In this document: positions 1 through 12,053 of the stretch, in pieces
Layout: every line of letters starts with the position of its first letter
Numbering within the stretch: the first letter of the stretch is position 1
NCBI GenBank assembly: GCA_918026815.1
Contig: CAKJVC010000088.1
Location: 868,001 to 932,000 of the forward strand
Length of the DNA stretch: 64,000 nucleotides
From: Chalara sp. BL73
Taxonomy: Eukaryota; Ascomycota; Leotiomycetes; Helotiales
Direction: 5' to 3'
The notes under the pieces: model-generated
The model's input: only the letters and a program-made list of their open reading frames with translations
Told to the model about the DNA's origin: nothing
Database searches by the model: none
Program-made: the position numbers and the translations under genes

Positions 1-1398
1 TTTTGGTAACATGGCCTCGATATACTCCCAAAGCATCGAGGAATCATGTGTATGGAACGCCGCTCCTGTGTAAAATGTCTGTTTCTGTCCTTGCAGCCTA
101 CCCAGGTCTCTATAGAAGCCTGATGCAATCGCTTCGGCTGGTACTGTCATCTCAAACGGTGTATGGCTGGAGTATACGACTAGCTCAGGACAGCTTTGCT
201 CTTTGCCAGATATCGATAGTTTTTTAATGCTGGATAAGATTTCCTCCCTAACCTCCACATCTGAAAGACTCAAGGCACTTCCGAACTTCACAGCCATCAG
301 CCCAGGGGTACCACTGGGTTGTATTCTATACAAGCCTGGAAGGACAGGAATATTGTATAGGGTATTAGAACCAGTGTTGACGACAGTAACATTATCCGGA
401 ATGCCCGTGTTCTTCACCAGCCCTGTGTAGTAGGCAGAGTGTCGGAATTGTGCAAAGAGTTTTTTCTCTGACCGAGTGAGATCCCAGCCCTCAAGATTGT
501 CCAGATTTGGGGGGATTGTGAAAAGCAGCTTTTTGGAATTAATAAGCACAAGACCAGCTGGTGTTTCTACAAGAATCCTTGTTCCTGCCTGTGATCTTTC
601 AACTGACAAGATCTTGCTGCTAAGAAACAAGCCACCCTCTAGTTCAGCTGTAGCATGCTCGTAGAGCTTGCTGTTATCCTTGTGTGTTGTAGTAAGAAAG
701 CCTGTTACGATGCTGTTCAGAATTTCAGTCCCAAAGTTCTTGAAGACGTATAACGTTGGCTGAGCAAGTAAATCTCCAAGCCCTTGAGCGTACCCAAAGA
801 CGAAGTTTATCATGTCCTGCAGCTTGTACTTCTCAGCGAACTCCCCGAATGACAGCAGTAGATCAACAGGGACAGGATAGACTAAATCAAAGCCTTTCTC
901 AACATAAGGGTATTTTGATAATTGCTCTCTGTATGCGGCAAGTGCGGTAGCGAAATTAGATGGCACATAATCAAGAACCTCATGGCCAGTTCGGAAGTCA
1001 ACATATCTTGTAATTGGTGTGGTCAACCAATCCATTTGACCTATGGATACGTTTAGACGCTTGAAGTAGTTTTTGACGAGTGTTACATTGTGCCAAACAA
1101 CCACACCAATGTCGATAGTGTCACCGGTTTGAGGATCATGATAGGTTTCTGTGTGTCCTCCAAGATAATCTTTCTGCTCCACTATGGCTATAGTGTTTCC
1201 CAAATCAGTAAGTCGAATTGCAGCGTAGGTTCCAGACGAGCCACCTCCCACGATAGTGACATCACGCTCAATGACGGTTCCTACTAAGATCGGTTCACCG
1301 TTGAAAAGAACCGAGGTAGGTGGTTCGGCTTGCAACGTTGCAAAACCTATACCCAAAAGGCTGAGAGCAAGCGAGGCTGATTTAGTTGAGCCTCTCAT
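1..1398 (-). CDS. FAD-dependent amine-oxidase-like flavoprotein (3' end outside window)
   Basis: The minus strand is open without a stop from the ATG at 1398 to the window edge (466 codons, no introns needed), so the C-terminus is missing. Residues 1-24 look like a signal peptide (basic start, hydrophobic ALSLLGIGFA, then TLQA). A Rossmann FAD-binding motif follows: VTIVGGGSSGTYAA at about 47-60, with an acidic end VEQ and then DYLGGHT, typical of NAD(P)-binding-like/amine oxidase flavoproteins (the beta-cyclopiazonate dehydrogenase-like group). Family knowledge suggests FAD-dependent oxidation of an amine or unsaturated substrate; the substrate cannot be read from sequence. The predicted site of action is the secretory pathway or outside the cell. 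It is divergent from the Zn2Cys6 regulator at 2086, with 687 bp between starts, so the regulator could act on it (inference). Confidence in the family is good; the function is open. Confidence 0.82.
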   Translation of the reverse strand, partial: MRGSTKSASLALSLLGIGFATLQAEPPTSVLFNGEPILVGTVIERDVTIVGGGSSGTYAAIRLTDLGNTIAIVEQKDYLGGHTETYHDPQTGDTIDIGVVVWHNVTLVKNYFKRLNVSIGQMDWLTTPITRYVDFRTGHEVLDYVPSNFATALAAYREQLSKYPYVEKGFDLVYPVPVDLLLSFGEFAEKYKLQDMINFVFGYAQGLGDLLAQPTLYVFKNFGTEILNSIVTGFLTTTHKDNSKLYEHATAELEGGLFLSSKILSVERSQAGTRILVETPAGLVLINSKKLLFTIPPNLDNLEGWDLTRSEKKLFAQFRHSAYYTGLVKNTGIPDNVTVVNTGSNTLYNIPVLPGLYRIQPSGTPGLMAVKFGSALSLSDVEVREEILSSIKKLSISGKEQSCPELVVYSSHTPFEMTVPAEAIASGFYRDLGRLQGQKQTFYTGAAFHTHDSSMLWEYIEAMLPK

Positions 1399-2085
1399 CG
1401 TGGCGGCAAAACGTGTCCAACGGATGTACGACAGGACTGATACAGCACGCGGAAATTCGGATGTGGTGCTATTCTTAAGAGCTGATTTGACTCATCGGGA
1501 TACGGACAGAAAACAAGACGACAGCCTTAAAGTTTGAACTTTGAACAGATCCGGCATCTTACAGGGCTGCAAAGTCCCACCAACAAACAGCTGCAAAAGG
1601 AAAAGGGTGGCTTTATATCACTCACTCATTAACGACGCCTGTATTCCCTGGCCAAGATCAGCTGCCAGGGGTATAAGAAATATCCGTCAAGCCAAGAAAA
1701 TTATGGCTCTGGTCTGACCGGCGTTCATCCTTCGAAGAGAGGGTTGCCTACCGGCATTAATGTGGTGGGAAGATGACGTTGTAATAGGTCGTTTAGGAGC
1801 CTGACACACCTAAATATTGAAATGCAAGACTGCTGTTGTCCAGGAAGTCATAGCATATTGAACATCTCAGCTCTCAAATATGTGGCTCTCTTGGCTGAAT
1901 GTCTTAGAAACTTGCTTGCATCTTTCCAGAGCGCCACATTCAGCACACCCTGAAGATATTTTACTATTAAGGCTCGAGGCAAGCTTCAGAAGTTCGCAAA
2001 GAATGCTCAAGATCATCTGCTATATCCAAAGCTTACTCATCCACGTATCCCCGCCAACTGCCGATACGCTCATATAAGCGACGCC
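1399..2085. other. Divergent intergenic region
   Basis: Shared upstream region of the flavoprotein gene (-) and the Zn2Cys6 regulator gene (+). I see no coding frame with protein-like composition and no clear operator repeats; it presumably holds both promoters. Confidence 0.5.
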
Positions 2086-4499
2086 ATGCATGGATCAAGC
2101 GCTTCTTCACGACCACGACAGCGAACCTCAACAAGCTGTACGGAATGCAGGCGCCGGAAGCAGAAGGTAGTACTGTCCAAGACCTCACTCGGTCTTCCTC
2201 CGTTCGCCAGTATTTATGCTGACCTAGAATCCCGTGACAGTGTAATCAGGCCAAAGACAGACCTTGCAACAATTGTGCGCGACGGTATCCTCCGTATGTT
2301 CTCCTTTTCGTGTGTGAATTAAAGTTCCAATACTTTGTTCGATTCAGGTCGCATAAGTAAACGAGATCATTGTTGCTTTTACTCTCTCCTTGTGGCTGGT
2401 CACTAATTTAAACATTCCGATTGCAGAGTTCTCTGCACCTATGACAACGCTGGAAGCTCAAGGTCTGGCCCCCACATCCTTGATTACTATAAAATGCTCA
2501 CCAACTGCAGCGGGTCCACAGTAGACCGACTGATAGATCTTCACGATGAACAAAGTTTGGCCGATTCAGGCAGACCTGGTGATAACGCTGCTTACGAGCA
2601 CCATGCCTCGCAATCCAACAACTATGGTGGCTATCCAATAAGTTCAGGAGACAATTATGCAAGCTCTTCGGCAACGTATTACTCCCCGGCGCAAACATCA
2701 ACCAGTTATTGGCCTCAACAAGACCAACCCTGGGCTGGCCAGTATGCGTCGTCATCGTCAGGAAGTAACAACTACGGTACAGCGTACTACACATCTGGCA
2801 ATGCTTCCGGGAGTGACCAGTCCTACGACACAGGATACTATGCAAACACATATTCAGTGCCCTACAGTCAGCAAAACTCATGGCTCCCAACGACCGGCGA
2901 TCCGAGGACTTTTGTGGGGAGCGGCACGGCCTACGATGCATTAAACGATCTTTCTATCGATACATCTAGACGAAACGGCGAGCTCGTACATTATTGTGAG
3001 CACGAGACAGATCATCCGTAAGAGTGTCCCAGCGGCACTAACAAAGCTCCAGTTCACGAGTTCATGGCTCCGTATCTCGTTACTATCGATGGAAATGACC
3101 CGCCAGAAGCTTTTTATAGAGAATGGCTGCCTTTTATGACTCAGTCTCCGCTTTTGTCATGGCTCATGTTACTTTCTTCTTCTTGTTATCAATCTTTTAG
3201 TCGCGGTTTAGAAGTGGCGAAGGTTCCTGAGACGGTTGCGATACAAGGGAGGATCGTGAGGAACCTCAACGTTTACTTCACGGGAACAAAGGCGAGGGAT
3301 TTCGGTCTTGATGCAATCACGGCCGTGCTTTATCTGGCTATTCATGATGTGAGAAGGATGTAATCTAAGTTTGGAACATTGTGGATGCTGATGGGCTTAG
3401 TGGTACTATGGAGCACAAGAAGAGAGATTTTGGAAGCACATGAAGGGTTTGAAGGAAATGCTAAGATTGTGTGGAGGGTTGGACTGTATTCCAACAAATT
3501 CGATTATTCGAAAACAGCTAATAATGTAAGTGACTTATTGTTTCAACCTCTGGCTGCCTCTATTACCATCGTTGCTCCTACTCTATAAATTATTCTAGTG
3601 TTCTGACGCTCATGTTAGCGTGGACTATCAAGTTGCCTGCTCGTTTGAACAAGAGCTCTTCCTTCATGAGGATTCATCGCAGGATCGAATTTTTTCTGTC
3701 TTCTCTTATCCCAAAACTCTTGAGTCTCCGCTTCTTGCGTCTGGAAGTAAGTGATGTCCATTCCCTCCTTCCGAGTTATGTATGACCAAGAGAATGTTTG
3801 CCTATGAACCAGCTTAAGATGAAGTCATTAAAAGAACCTCTTCCCACAACCATGGCCAGAGGAAACTAACTTGCTATTGATATAGTCAGTTTCAAGGATC
3901 TTCGCTCTACTTTCCCACTATCACGCGAAGCAATCGAAATATTAGACCACATCAAGGCTCTTACATCATCCATCCGCAGCATCCAAGCCTCATCGCAAGA
4001 CGCAACAGCGGAAGCACTCGCGGAGCTACGATCCAACGCCATATTGATATATAATTGCATACTATCGTTAGACTCCCAAGCTCCAACCCAGGACTCAATT
4101 TCAGACAGCATCTACTCAAGCATCCGCCTCACAGCTTTAATTTACACCTCTGCAATCCACTCCGTATCCCCACTCTCGAGAGCACGGCAGCCAGAGCAAA
4201 TCGAAGAATTACATTCTGAGGTGTGGAACGTATCGTTGACTAGATGGAAGCAACTTCCTGGGATTTTGCTCTGGATTGTACTTGTCATCGCTGCTGCAGG
4301 GGAGAGGGGAACCAAGGAGAAGAAATCAGCTGAGAAGATGGTTCACAATGTGGCGATGTATATTGGAGTCATCAACCAGGACGTTGCGGTAGGCTGCATG
4401 CGTGCGTTCATGGGTGTGCAAAGGTGGGTTGGTGGGAAAGATCCGAGGGCTTTTGGGACGGGTGATGCGCTAGAGCAAGGGTTGGGACTTGGTGGGTGA
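2086..4499 (+). CDS. Zn2Cys6 fungal transcription factor, seven exons
   Basis: The model joins 2086..2166, 2241..2293, 2427..2995, 3053..3348, 3401..3525, 3619..3746 and 3886..4499, 621 aa. The binuclear zinc cluster is split over three exons: CTECRRRKQK (residues 18-27), then CNQAKDRPCNNC, then the sixth Cys in PPVLC, giving Cys spacing 2-6-8-2-8. A Ser/Tyr/Gln/Asn-rich linker (exon 3) precedes a C-terminal region of the fungal-specific Zn2Cys6 family 2 type (PF11951-like: GELVHYFHEFMAPYL, then IHDWYYGAQEERFWKHMKG). Each intron has GT-AG ends, and all phases are consistent. The 57-nt intron at 2996-3052 contains an in-frame stop, so its removal is required. The acceptor at 3618 was chosen over 3598 because only it keeps frame, and CTGAC lies just upstream. 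This is a nuclear DNA-binding regulator; the target is unknown, and the divergent flavoprotein gene is an obvious candidate. Confidence 0.85.
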
Positions 4500-5649
4500 T
4501 ATTGACGGCTACTGGTGGCTGGCTGTGATGAGTCGATGACTTTTCCTTCCCTTCTCTTTTGTCTTTTTTAATTAATTAGATATCTAGGCGCTTCTCTTCC
4601 AGCAGTGTGACCACAGCGAGGAGTTTGGCGTCCACATCAAATGTTACAAGCGTAGACAGCTGTCTGTGACTTCACTAGCAGCTAGGTACCTATGAATAGA
4701 AATAAGTCCTTACCGCCTTCTTGCTTAAGCAGAAATTTACATCTACATTACACAACTCATTCTCTAATAACTCATATCTGTAATCGATGGGAATCATGGT
4801 TTAAACTAGGGGTCCATCGAGCTGGAGATCTATGTTCCGAGCTTTCTTAGTGGTATTTCGTGTCCAATGGTAGCAGCTGGGTAGAACAAGCTTGCGTTGT
4901 ACAGATCCTGTACCAGCCAAACACAAGATTTCGGTTGTGTAACCTTTGACTGCCAAGATACAATATATCAAGTCCGCAGCCATCCGCTTCAACACCTCCC
5001 AAGCCCACCAGTGTTTTGCTCTCAGCCTGACCTGAACCTGATAATGTTAATATGCAAGAAATGGTATATTCGATTGTGTACCCTTGTGCATCCAAGAGCG
5101 ACCTCGTTCGAACCAAGTTAGGTAAAGATTTCTTATTTGTACGACTCAATTTGGAAAGGACGGCGCCTTGGCATGCTGAGGACCTCAACTGAGGCTAACC
5201 TCCAGTTATATTACACAGCCATTTGCCTTCTTCTATGTGTTCATTCTCTCTTCATATTCTACCTTTCTCGCTTCTCGTACACAACTAAACATAGTTGATC
5301 AAAAACTATCACTTTGCAAGAAGCGCGGAAGTTTCAAAATATAGGCGGATCCGCCACCTGTACTGTAGGCAAGTCCGATTAACGATCGTCTAAAATAAGG
5401 TACACAGGGGAGCCTCCAGCATTGCCATGCATGCTCCCATCCCAGATACTAAAAGCTCAGTCTAGTGATATCAACTTTTGTTAACTTATGAAATCTTCTC
5501 GTCTGTGAGCTGGCCTTTGGCCACAGAGTCACTTGGAGTCGTCGCAACACGCTCAACATCATCAACAGATGTCGAGTCAGAATGGTGGATAGGTTCGGGA
5601 TCTGCTTGCCAGAAATTCTTCTTTCTATTGTGCACGGTTAGAAGGATTT
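4500..5649. other. Convergent intergenic region
   Basis: Lies between the 3' ends of the regulator (+) and the purine permease (-). It is AT-leaning, with no protein-like frame and no RNA gene that I can recognise. Confidence 0.5.
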
Positions 5650-7548
5650 TTATTCACGGGCGCGGGAATATTGCGGAGGTAATTCATATAGATCAACATC
5701 TGGATCAGATACACGGGGTGTACCCCAACCAGATGCTCGAACCAATGCATCGCTAATTCTCAACAAGGACCGGGAGGTCGCAAGCACATACCCCTTGATG
5801 GCGCGGCCGAGCCATGATGGTGGTGAGAGACTGATTTTCCAGGTCCATGACTCCTTCAGTTCGTACATCGGTGGAACGACTCTGCCCTTGGTGATTAGAG
5901 CGATCAAGCCAATGGTACCGTTGATCATGATATAGGTGATGATTCCGGCAATGAGACCGTATGCAATCGAGTATGTGAAAGGCATGGTGGCGAGTGTGAT
6001 GAAAGCTGGCAATGCATCGCCGAAGTACTTCCAGTTGATATCCTTCACAGCACTTGCCATCATTGAACCAATGATGATGAGTGTGCAGCCGGTAGCCCAT
6101 GGAGGGATGGAAGCGAAGATTGGTGCGAAAAAGATCGAGATGAAGAAGCAGATTCCTGTCACCATTGCGGTTAGTCCGGTCTTGCCGCCCTCAGCAATAC
6201 CGGCACCGGATTCGATGAAAGCTGTGACTGGGGAAAGACCGAAGAGAGAGCCGATCGAAATTCCGGAAGCTGGACGTCTGTTAGCTGTCTCCACGGATTG
6301 ATCTGACCGAACACATACCATCCACAAGGAAAGCCATGGTTGATCCCTCGAAATCGCCAGTCTTTTGATCCACTTGGCCAGAGTAGCGAGCCATGGAGTA
6401 TAGGGTACCGGTACAATCAAGAATGTCAACGTAAAGGAAGGTGAACAATGCGATGGCGAATTGACCGCCTGCGCCTCCGAGATTCCACTGGTTGACATTG
6501 AGGACCTTCTCAATGGGGTGGAAAGCGACAACCTTCTTGAAGAAATCGAAATTGGAGTCTCCAGTCGCAGTGTGCGGGAAGTAAGTTACAGGAGAATCCC
6601 CTCTTGGCCACGAGATGATGGATACGAGAATGATTCCAGCGAGAATCGCGCCTTTAACTCTATATGCAAGAAGAATTGCTGTCAAGAATCCGCCACAGAA
6701 TATGCCAATCCACATCTTTCCTGAGCGCATCTTCACGCCGCTGGGGCAAAGTCCGTCTTCATCCAATTGGTAGTCGTAGCAACCGCCGAGTTCGAGGGGA
6801 GTAGCTTGGGCACCGGTAATAACTCCGATGCCGGCGCTACCGTACATACCAATTATCGCTACAGAGTTTAGAACCAGAATGTCAAGGAGCCCAAAATGAT
6901 AACTTACTTAGGAAGAGCCCAATTCCGACGCCAGAAGCGATCTTGATAGATGCAGGGACGATACGAGCCAACCACTGTCTCATTCCTAGGAGCGTCAAGG
7001 CAATGAAAACGAAACCCTCGATGAAAACTGCAGTTAAAGCCAACTTGTACGGGACGGGGCCGCTTCCGTGGAAGCCAACAACGGTGTAGGCGAAATAGGC
7101 ATTTATACCCATTCCCGGAGCGAGCGAAACCGGTAGGTTGGAGAATAAGCCCATACAGAAAGAGGTGAGAGCAGAGATCGCAGCAGTGCCGGTGATAAAG
7201 TCCCTGCGAAGAGTTGCTTGACAGGCATCATATTCCACGTTAGCGAGACAGATTGGATCGTCTGCTCCTCCATTGCAAATACAGCTTCCGCCAGAATCGG
7301 TCAGGATACCAGCATTTGTCTTTGTAAGGACGAGTCAGCTTCGTATATTCCTCCAAATAGCAGAAAGGATAAATGATATTTACCGAGATGATATAGGCCA
7401 TCGCGAAGAAGGTGGCTAGGCCAGCACGCAGCTCCGTCAAGAAGCGTGCGTTTTGTCGCGGTCTGGCATGGCTACTGCCTTCGAGCTGGAAGTACTTGCC
7501 GATGAACGAACGAGCGACAGCGTCGTTAATTTTGTCGGTGAAGCCCAT
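5650..7548 (-). CDS. azgA: AzgA-type adenine/guanine/hypoxanthine permease
   Basis: The model is complement(5650..6269, 6319..6858, 6908..7319, 7384..7548), 578 aa, the usual AzgA size. ATG at 7548 is the first in-frame ATG; an in-frame TTG lies six codons upstream. Many hydrophobic spans fit the NCS2/AzgA nucleobase:cation symporter fold. Recognisable motifs are MGINAYFAYTVVG, the SPVTAFIESGAGIAEGG signature near the start of the last exon, and the N-terminal TELRAGLATFFAMAYIIS. All three introns (64, 49, 49 nt) keep frame and have GTAAAT/GTAAGT/GTATGT donors. The role is proton-driven plasma-membrane uptake of adenine, guanine and hypoxanthine as nitrogen sources. The next gene upstream on the same strand is an ammonium transporter, so two nitrogen-uptake genes lie together. 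HGATAR-type sites occur upstream (7798-7803 and 7601-7606, minus-strand sense). Confidence 0.93.
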
Positions 7549-10200
7549 CTTTGCTAGCGATTGCAATCAAGTTTGCAGGTTCTTGCCAGCAGGAGATCAA
7601 TTATCGTCGTACAATTATTCTGGTCTCCGTGTTTGTCCAGCCAAGAAGAATTGTTGAGAAGGGAATGGCAAGGAGGGCGCGAGGTCGCGAGAAAGCGAGG
7701 TTTTTATGAGTGCGGCAGCCTTGGGGCTATTATTCCATCTGCAACTCACCTTTGGGGATGGGAGAGTGAATGTTTTAGTAGTAGGATTTTCCACTTTCTT
7801 ATCTTTTCCATTTGCGAATCACCCAATTCTATTTGTTGACCAGGGTTTTTGGCTGTTGCTGCCGAGGTTTAGGCTTTGATCTAACTTGATTGGCGCCGCA
7901 TCCTGCATTGATGAGGACGCCATCGAGACAATTAGGGCCGCTGTTGCACCCAGATTAGGCGTGCCAACCATGCCATCTGTTGGTCTTGGCACAGATACCA
8001 CTACAACGCTGCAACTAACAACTCTTGCCCCTTCAGCGGTGCTCGCCGTTAACCTTACTCTTGGATATCCCGCTCATGTTCAAACTTGCACTCGGTGCCG
8101 GGAGAAGGGAGTGGAATCTGCCGCACACGAAGGAAACAACCATCAGGGATTTTGATCACCCCGCGAATCACGAACAACAGATATATCTACGAGTTGCTAA
8201 TCAGTTTTGTTTTTTTCTTTTTTCCCCCCTATTATTCTTCTTCTTATGGGTTCTGTACCCGACGTCGTCCACAAACAACCACCAAGCTTTGGTCTCACGA
8301 CATCTTCACTTTTGGTAATTAAAGTGACACCAGACCAGCCTCTCCCGAGTCCTGCGGAGTTTACGGAGAGTAGCGTATTGGGAGGTCCCCGGTCATAAAT
8401 GTCTGTTCTCTAACCTTCTCAGGAGTTGTTTTCAACCATTTCGTATGCCTTCCAACGTTCTGGAAGGGCACACGGTCGGATATACCAACTACAAGAGGTA
8501 AGCACTATCGCTAACCGGTCTCCCCGGCACATATAAAGTTTGGCGCCAAGCCTTTCACTGATCCACTTGCGCAATCAAAATCGCTCTGACGAATCTTGGA
8601 GTGACTTACAGGGTCTGTTTCAATACTGTTCTAATATGTCGTTTCAAGCTTCTTGGTGCAGAAGAACAGGGGTAAACACCGCACGGTAGATTGCTCGATG
8701 CGGACTCCATACCCACAGCTCCACTTGAGTATTGGTTAAGTAGCCAGGGCTTCCCTAGCGACGACCTTGTAGGGAGGGATTCAGTCCCCTGTTATACGAG
8801 TAAGGTAAGATGAGAAAGTGGTAAGCTTTGTGGTCCGACGCGAGCTTGGTTTGAACTTGGTCTGAACTTCAGATGGTGAGATATTGCTGAAGAGGAGTTT
8901 GATGGAATCTTGTGCAGCACAGCCTCATCTTGCCCCCTTCTTCCATGTTTGGACTTTTCCAGAAGGCATCTTGAGGTGGCAGACATGTTTCTGCTTGAGC
9001 AGGGAACAAGCGTTTTCGTAACTATATGCTGTATCGCTTTGTCAGGGTTTGTTAGGATTCAGGATGCATCTGCAGGCGTCATTGGCTGCATACATCCAAC
9101 CTGCCGGTAAATTTGTGCAGTAGAAATACAGAAAAGTGAAATTTTGCAGCCAAGCAAGCACTTTGTGTGTCAAGACTCAGGAGTAAAATTACGCGGCGCG
9201 ATTTGACATGGCAGTTGATGCAGAATCAAGATTTCGCATTCATCGGTCGTTACTGCTTTAAACATGCAATTATTGTTTAAGCAAGCCCTTGTTAAAGCAT
9301 CGGCAAACATGGTAGATTTGCCACAAGGGCTTGTACACGGGGGGTATGCTCTGATTGCGAAAACTTTCAGGAAGAGTAATGCCGACGCTATTAGCACTCT
9401 AGAAAACAAACACAGTCAAAGTGGAGAGGCAATCACTTGCGATTGGATAACCCTTTTTATTTAGCTGACTACAACGTTGTATTCATAACCTGATTGATTG
9501 AATAGACTACTACTGTACGTAGATCAATGATCACCCTGAACGTTGGAGGGGCGCAGAACGTAAGCACATCCATTATCAGAAAGACTAGAGAGATTGCTGG
9601 AGATTGCTTTATAGCTAGGACTTATCTAGACCGCGATATTGCCCCCTCATTACGGAGACCAGCAATCATATGGGCTGAGTGCTAAATGCCGTGCGCTCCG
9701 GCCCGTGAGCAGGAGATGGGCGCGGCGGAGCCCGCCAAGTCTCGTTCAGGACTCGGCGACAAGCGTCTCTCCAGAAAGGGACCTGCAATTTGATTCGATT
9801 TCATGGCCTTTGGCCAGTGTAGCATGTGTCTCATATATGGCTCCCCAAGTTGATCAAGACGCAATACTCGCCTCCGCGCTGATACGCTCCACGTCAATAT
9901 CAAGTGATTATCCATGTACTTCAGAACTACGCTGGCGTGTCGACAAGATCTCAAGAATGCCTTTAAGGATAGGCAAGATCTGGGGAAAGATGACGTTTGA
10001 TATTAGCCGCTAGTAAACTTTGTGAAAGGTGTGTATAATATTCATTTCAGTTCCTCCTATCTACACCTGGGTATAAGCAAATTAAATCTGTATGGCCGAA
10101 CTCTGGTCAACATAGCAAACAAATATATCCCCTCCACTTGTGCTCCTTTTCTGGTTTTCTCTATAATCCATATCCTTCACTCAGTAGCCCTGTCCCAGGC
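7549..10200. other. Long intergenic region with a possible Cys-rich fragment
   Basis: Contains the azgA promoter (GATA-type sites at 7601-7606 and 7798-7803) and otherwise no convincing gene. A possible secreted Cys-rich fragment at 9170-9405 is listed separately. Confidence 0.45.
9170..9405 (-). CDS. Possible exon of a small secreted cysteine-rich protein
   Basis: The minus-strand frame ends with TGA at 9170. It encodes a hydrophobic stretch (VLIASALLFLKVFAIRA) followed by a segment with seven cysteines (PPCTSPCG, RACLNNNC, TDEC, LPC). There is no ATG at its start. Instead the sequence just upstream reads TTGTTTTCTAG, which looks like a 3' splice site, so this would be a second or later exon. 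I could not find a first exon that I trust. The signal-peptide-plus-cysteines layout resembles small secreted fungal proteins, but a chance frame is a real alternative. Confidence 0.22.
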
Positions 10201-12053
10201 CTAATGGTTCTTGCTCTTCTCAGCCGCCTCACCATCACTGTTGCTACCGGAAGCAGCCTCCTGGGCAGGAGGTGTGCCAGGTGCGTGGATAATGGAACTG
10301 GAGGCGTGTCTCTTCTCCAGCTCCTCAAACAAACTCCAGTCTCCGATCTGCTCATCAAAGAATTGATCCAAATCAAGGCCCTTCATCTCGGCCTCTTCGC
10401 TAACACGGAGGTGAAGACCAGGGATGTACTTGAGAATATAGAGCAGGGCGCATGAAACGGTGAAGGAGTATGCACCGATGGCAGTTATCTCGGCGAATTG
10501 CTTGCCAACTTGAACGCCGACACCGTCGATTCCTCCCGGCGCCGCAGTGAACCCGTCAAGCATACTGATGCCTTGGGTGGCGAAAATTCCGGTCAGGAAG
10601 GACCCGACCATACCGCCAACACCGTGGAGCTTGAAGACGTCCATTCCCTCGTCGATATGGATCCACTCATTGAGATTTTGGCAGAGGGCACAGACGACTG
10701 CGGTGACGAAACCGATCAAGGCCGCAAGCCATACGGAGACATAACCTGCAGCCGGAGTGATTCCCACAAGGCCAGCGATAGCACCCTCACAAGCTCCCAC
10801 GACGCTGAACTTGCCGCCCTATTTTTAGTGTTAGTTTAGATGTGAGCAAGACAATCTTGAAGCATCTTCCTCTTCCTCGATCCCGGCATCCAGCTTGCAG
10901 TGCCGGAAGTTCCAGCCAGCTAATCCCTTCTCGACGTGCTACAGATCTTCATGGATTCACATGAACAAAAGTATCAGGCAACTTCACAAGTCAAGATACT
11001 GAAACGTGGAGAGTGTTACCAGTTTCAGCCATTCCTTGTCGATCACCTGACACATCGAAACGGGGCTTGTAAACCGGACTTCCGAGTAACCACAAATAAA
11101 AGTGCATAGGCCATACTACTTCCGTAGCACGGCATATTGTTGAGGGTGTACTTACGTGCTTGAAGAAGTCAACCAGGACCCACCCAAGAACTCCAAAAGA
11201 CGCCGCAGTGTTAGTGTTGAAAGCGGCCAACATCGCTCGAACAGTCGCGTTCAAAGCTGAACCACCGTTGAATCCAAACCACCCAAACCAGATAAAGACG
11301 GTACCAAGGAACACGAGTGTGGTGTTATGTGGTTTGGCATGAGATGGATCGCCTGTGTGCTTGCGCTTTCCGAGCACGAACGCATATGCAAGAGCACTCC
11401 ATCCTGAGGCTTGATGGACAGGCCCGCCACCAGCGAAATCAAGGGAAGGGAGTTTAAAGAGCCAGCCATTGGCGTTCCAAGTCCAGCAGGCAATTGGGCA
11501 GTAGACGAGGGTTGCCCAGCAGAAGGCGAATATCAGAGATGGGACGATGCGACCACGCTCAAAAGCCCCTCCAATAACAATTTGAACGGTACAAGCGCAG
11601 AACAAGAGTTGATAGAAGACGAAAACGATCTCGGGGAGATAGGCCGATCCTGGAGACGGTGCAGCCATAACATCTTTCAACCCGAAGTTGGCCAAGTTCC
11701 CGATGAATGGTCCGGCAGTCCTAGAGTATGCCAAACTGTAGCCCCAGAACATCCATTGGAAGGTTGTTACCGCTACTACCAACATACTCTGAAAGAGAAG
11801 CGCAACCGCGCTCTTGCGTCGTGCGAGCCCACCATAGAGCAGACCGATTCCCGGGATGATTAGCCAAACGATGAAGCCACAGAACACAATGTATGTGTAA
11901 TGGTACTCAAGGCCAGCGTACTGAGCATTCACATCCACCTCCATTGTGTTTCCGCCATTGGGCATGGTCTCATTATACACGGGCTATATGGTATTAGTGG
12001 CACGATCTCGAAGTTCGCGCATGCACCTGAGTTTCCAGACTTACTGTGCTCAT
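10201..12053 (-). CDS. mep: Ammonium transporter, Mep/Amt family
   Basis: The model is complement(10201..10818, 11156..11983, 12045..12053), 484 aa. The first exon is only nine bases (ATG AGC ACA), followed by a GTAAGT donor. Without it the protein would have to start at a GTG. Amt hallmarks are visible: GLLYGGLARRKSA in the first conserved span, GGGPVHQASGWSALAYA with the first pore His, GWFGFNGGSALNA, ACEGAIAGLVGITPAAGYV, and KLHGVGGMVGSFLTGIFAT with the second pore His. The cytosolic tail is Ser/Glu/Lys-rich. Function: ammonium uptake at the plasma membrane. The second intron (10819-11155) is 337 nt, far longer than the others here. Three AGATAAG/CTGATAAG sites lie 340-450 bp upstream, which suggests nitrogen-catabolite control by an AreA-type GATA factor (inference). 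Confidence 0.94.

Noticed and set aside
5650..6301. Plus-strand frames across the purine permease gene
   Set aside because: They are antisense shadows of hydrophobic membrane spans.
8443..8710. A short two-exon reading (MPSNVLEGHTVGYTNYKR then a second exon) with splice-like sites
   Set aside because: The product would be under 40 residues with no signal peptide or known motif.
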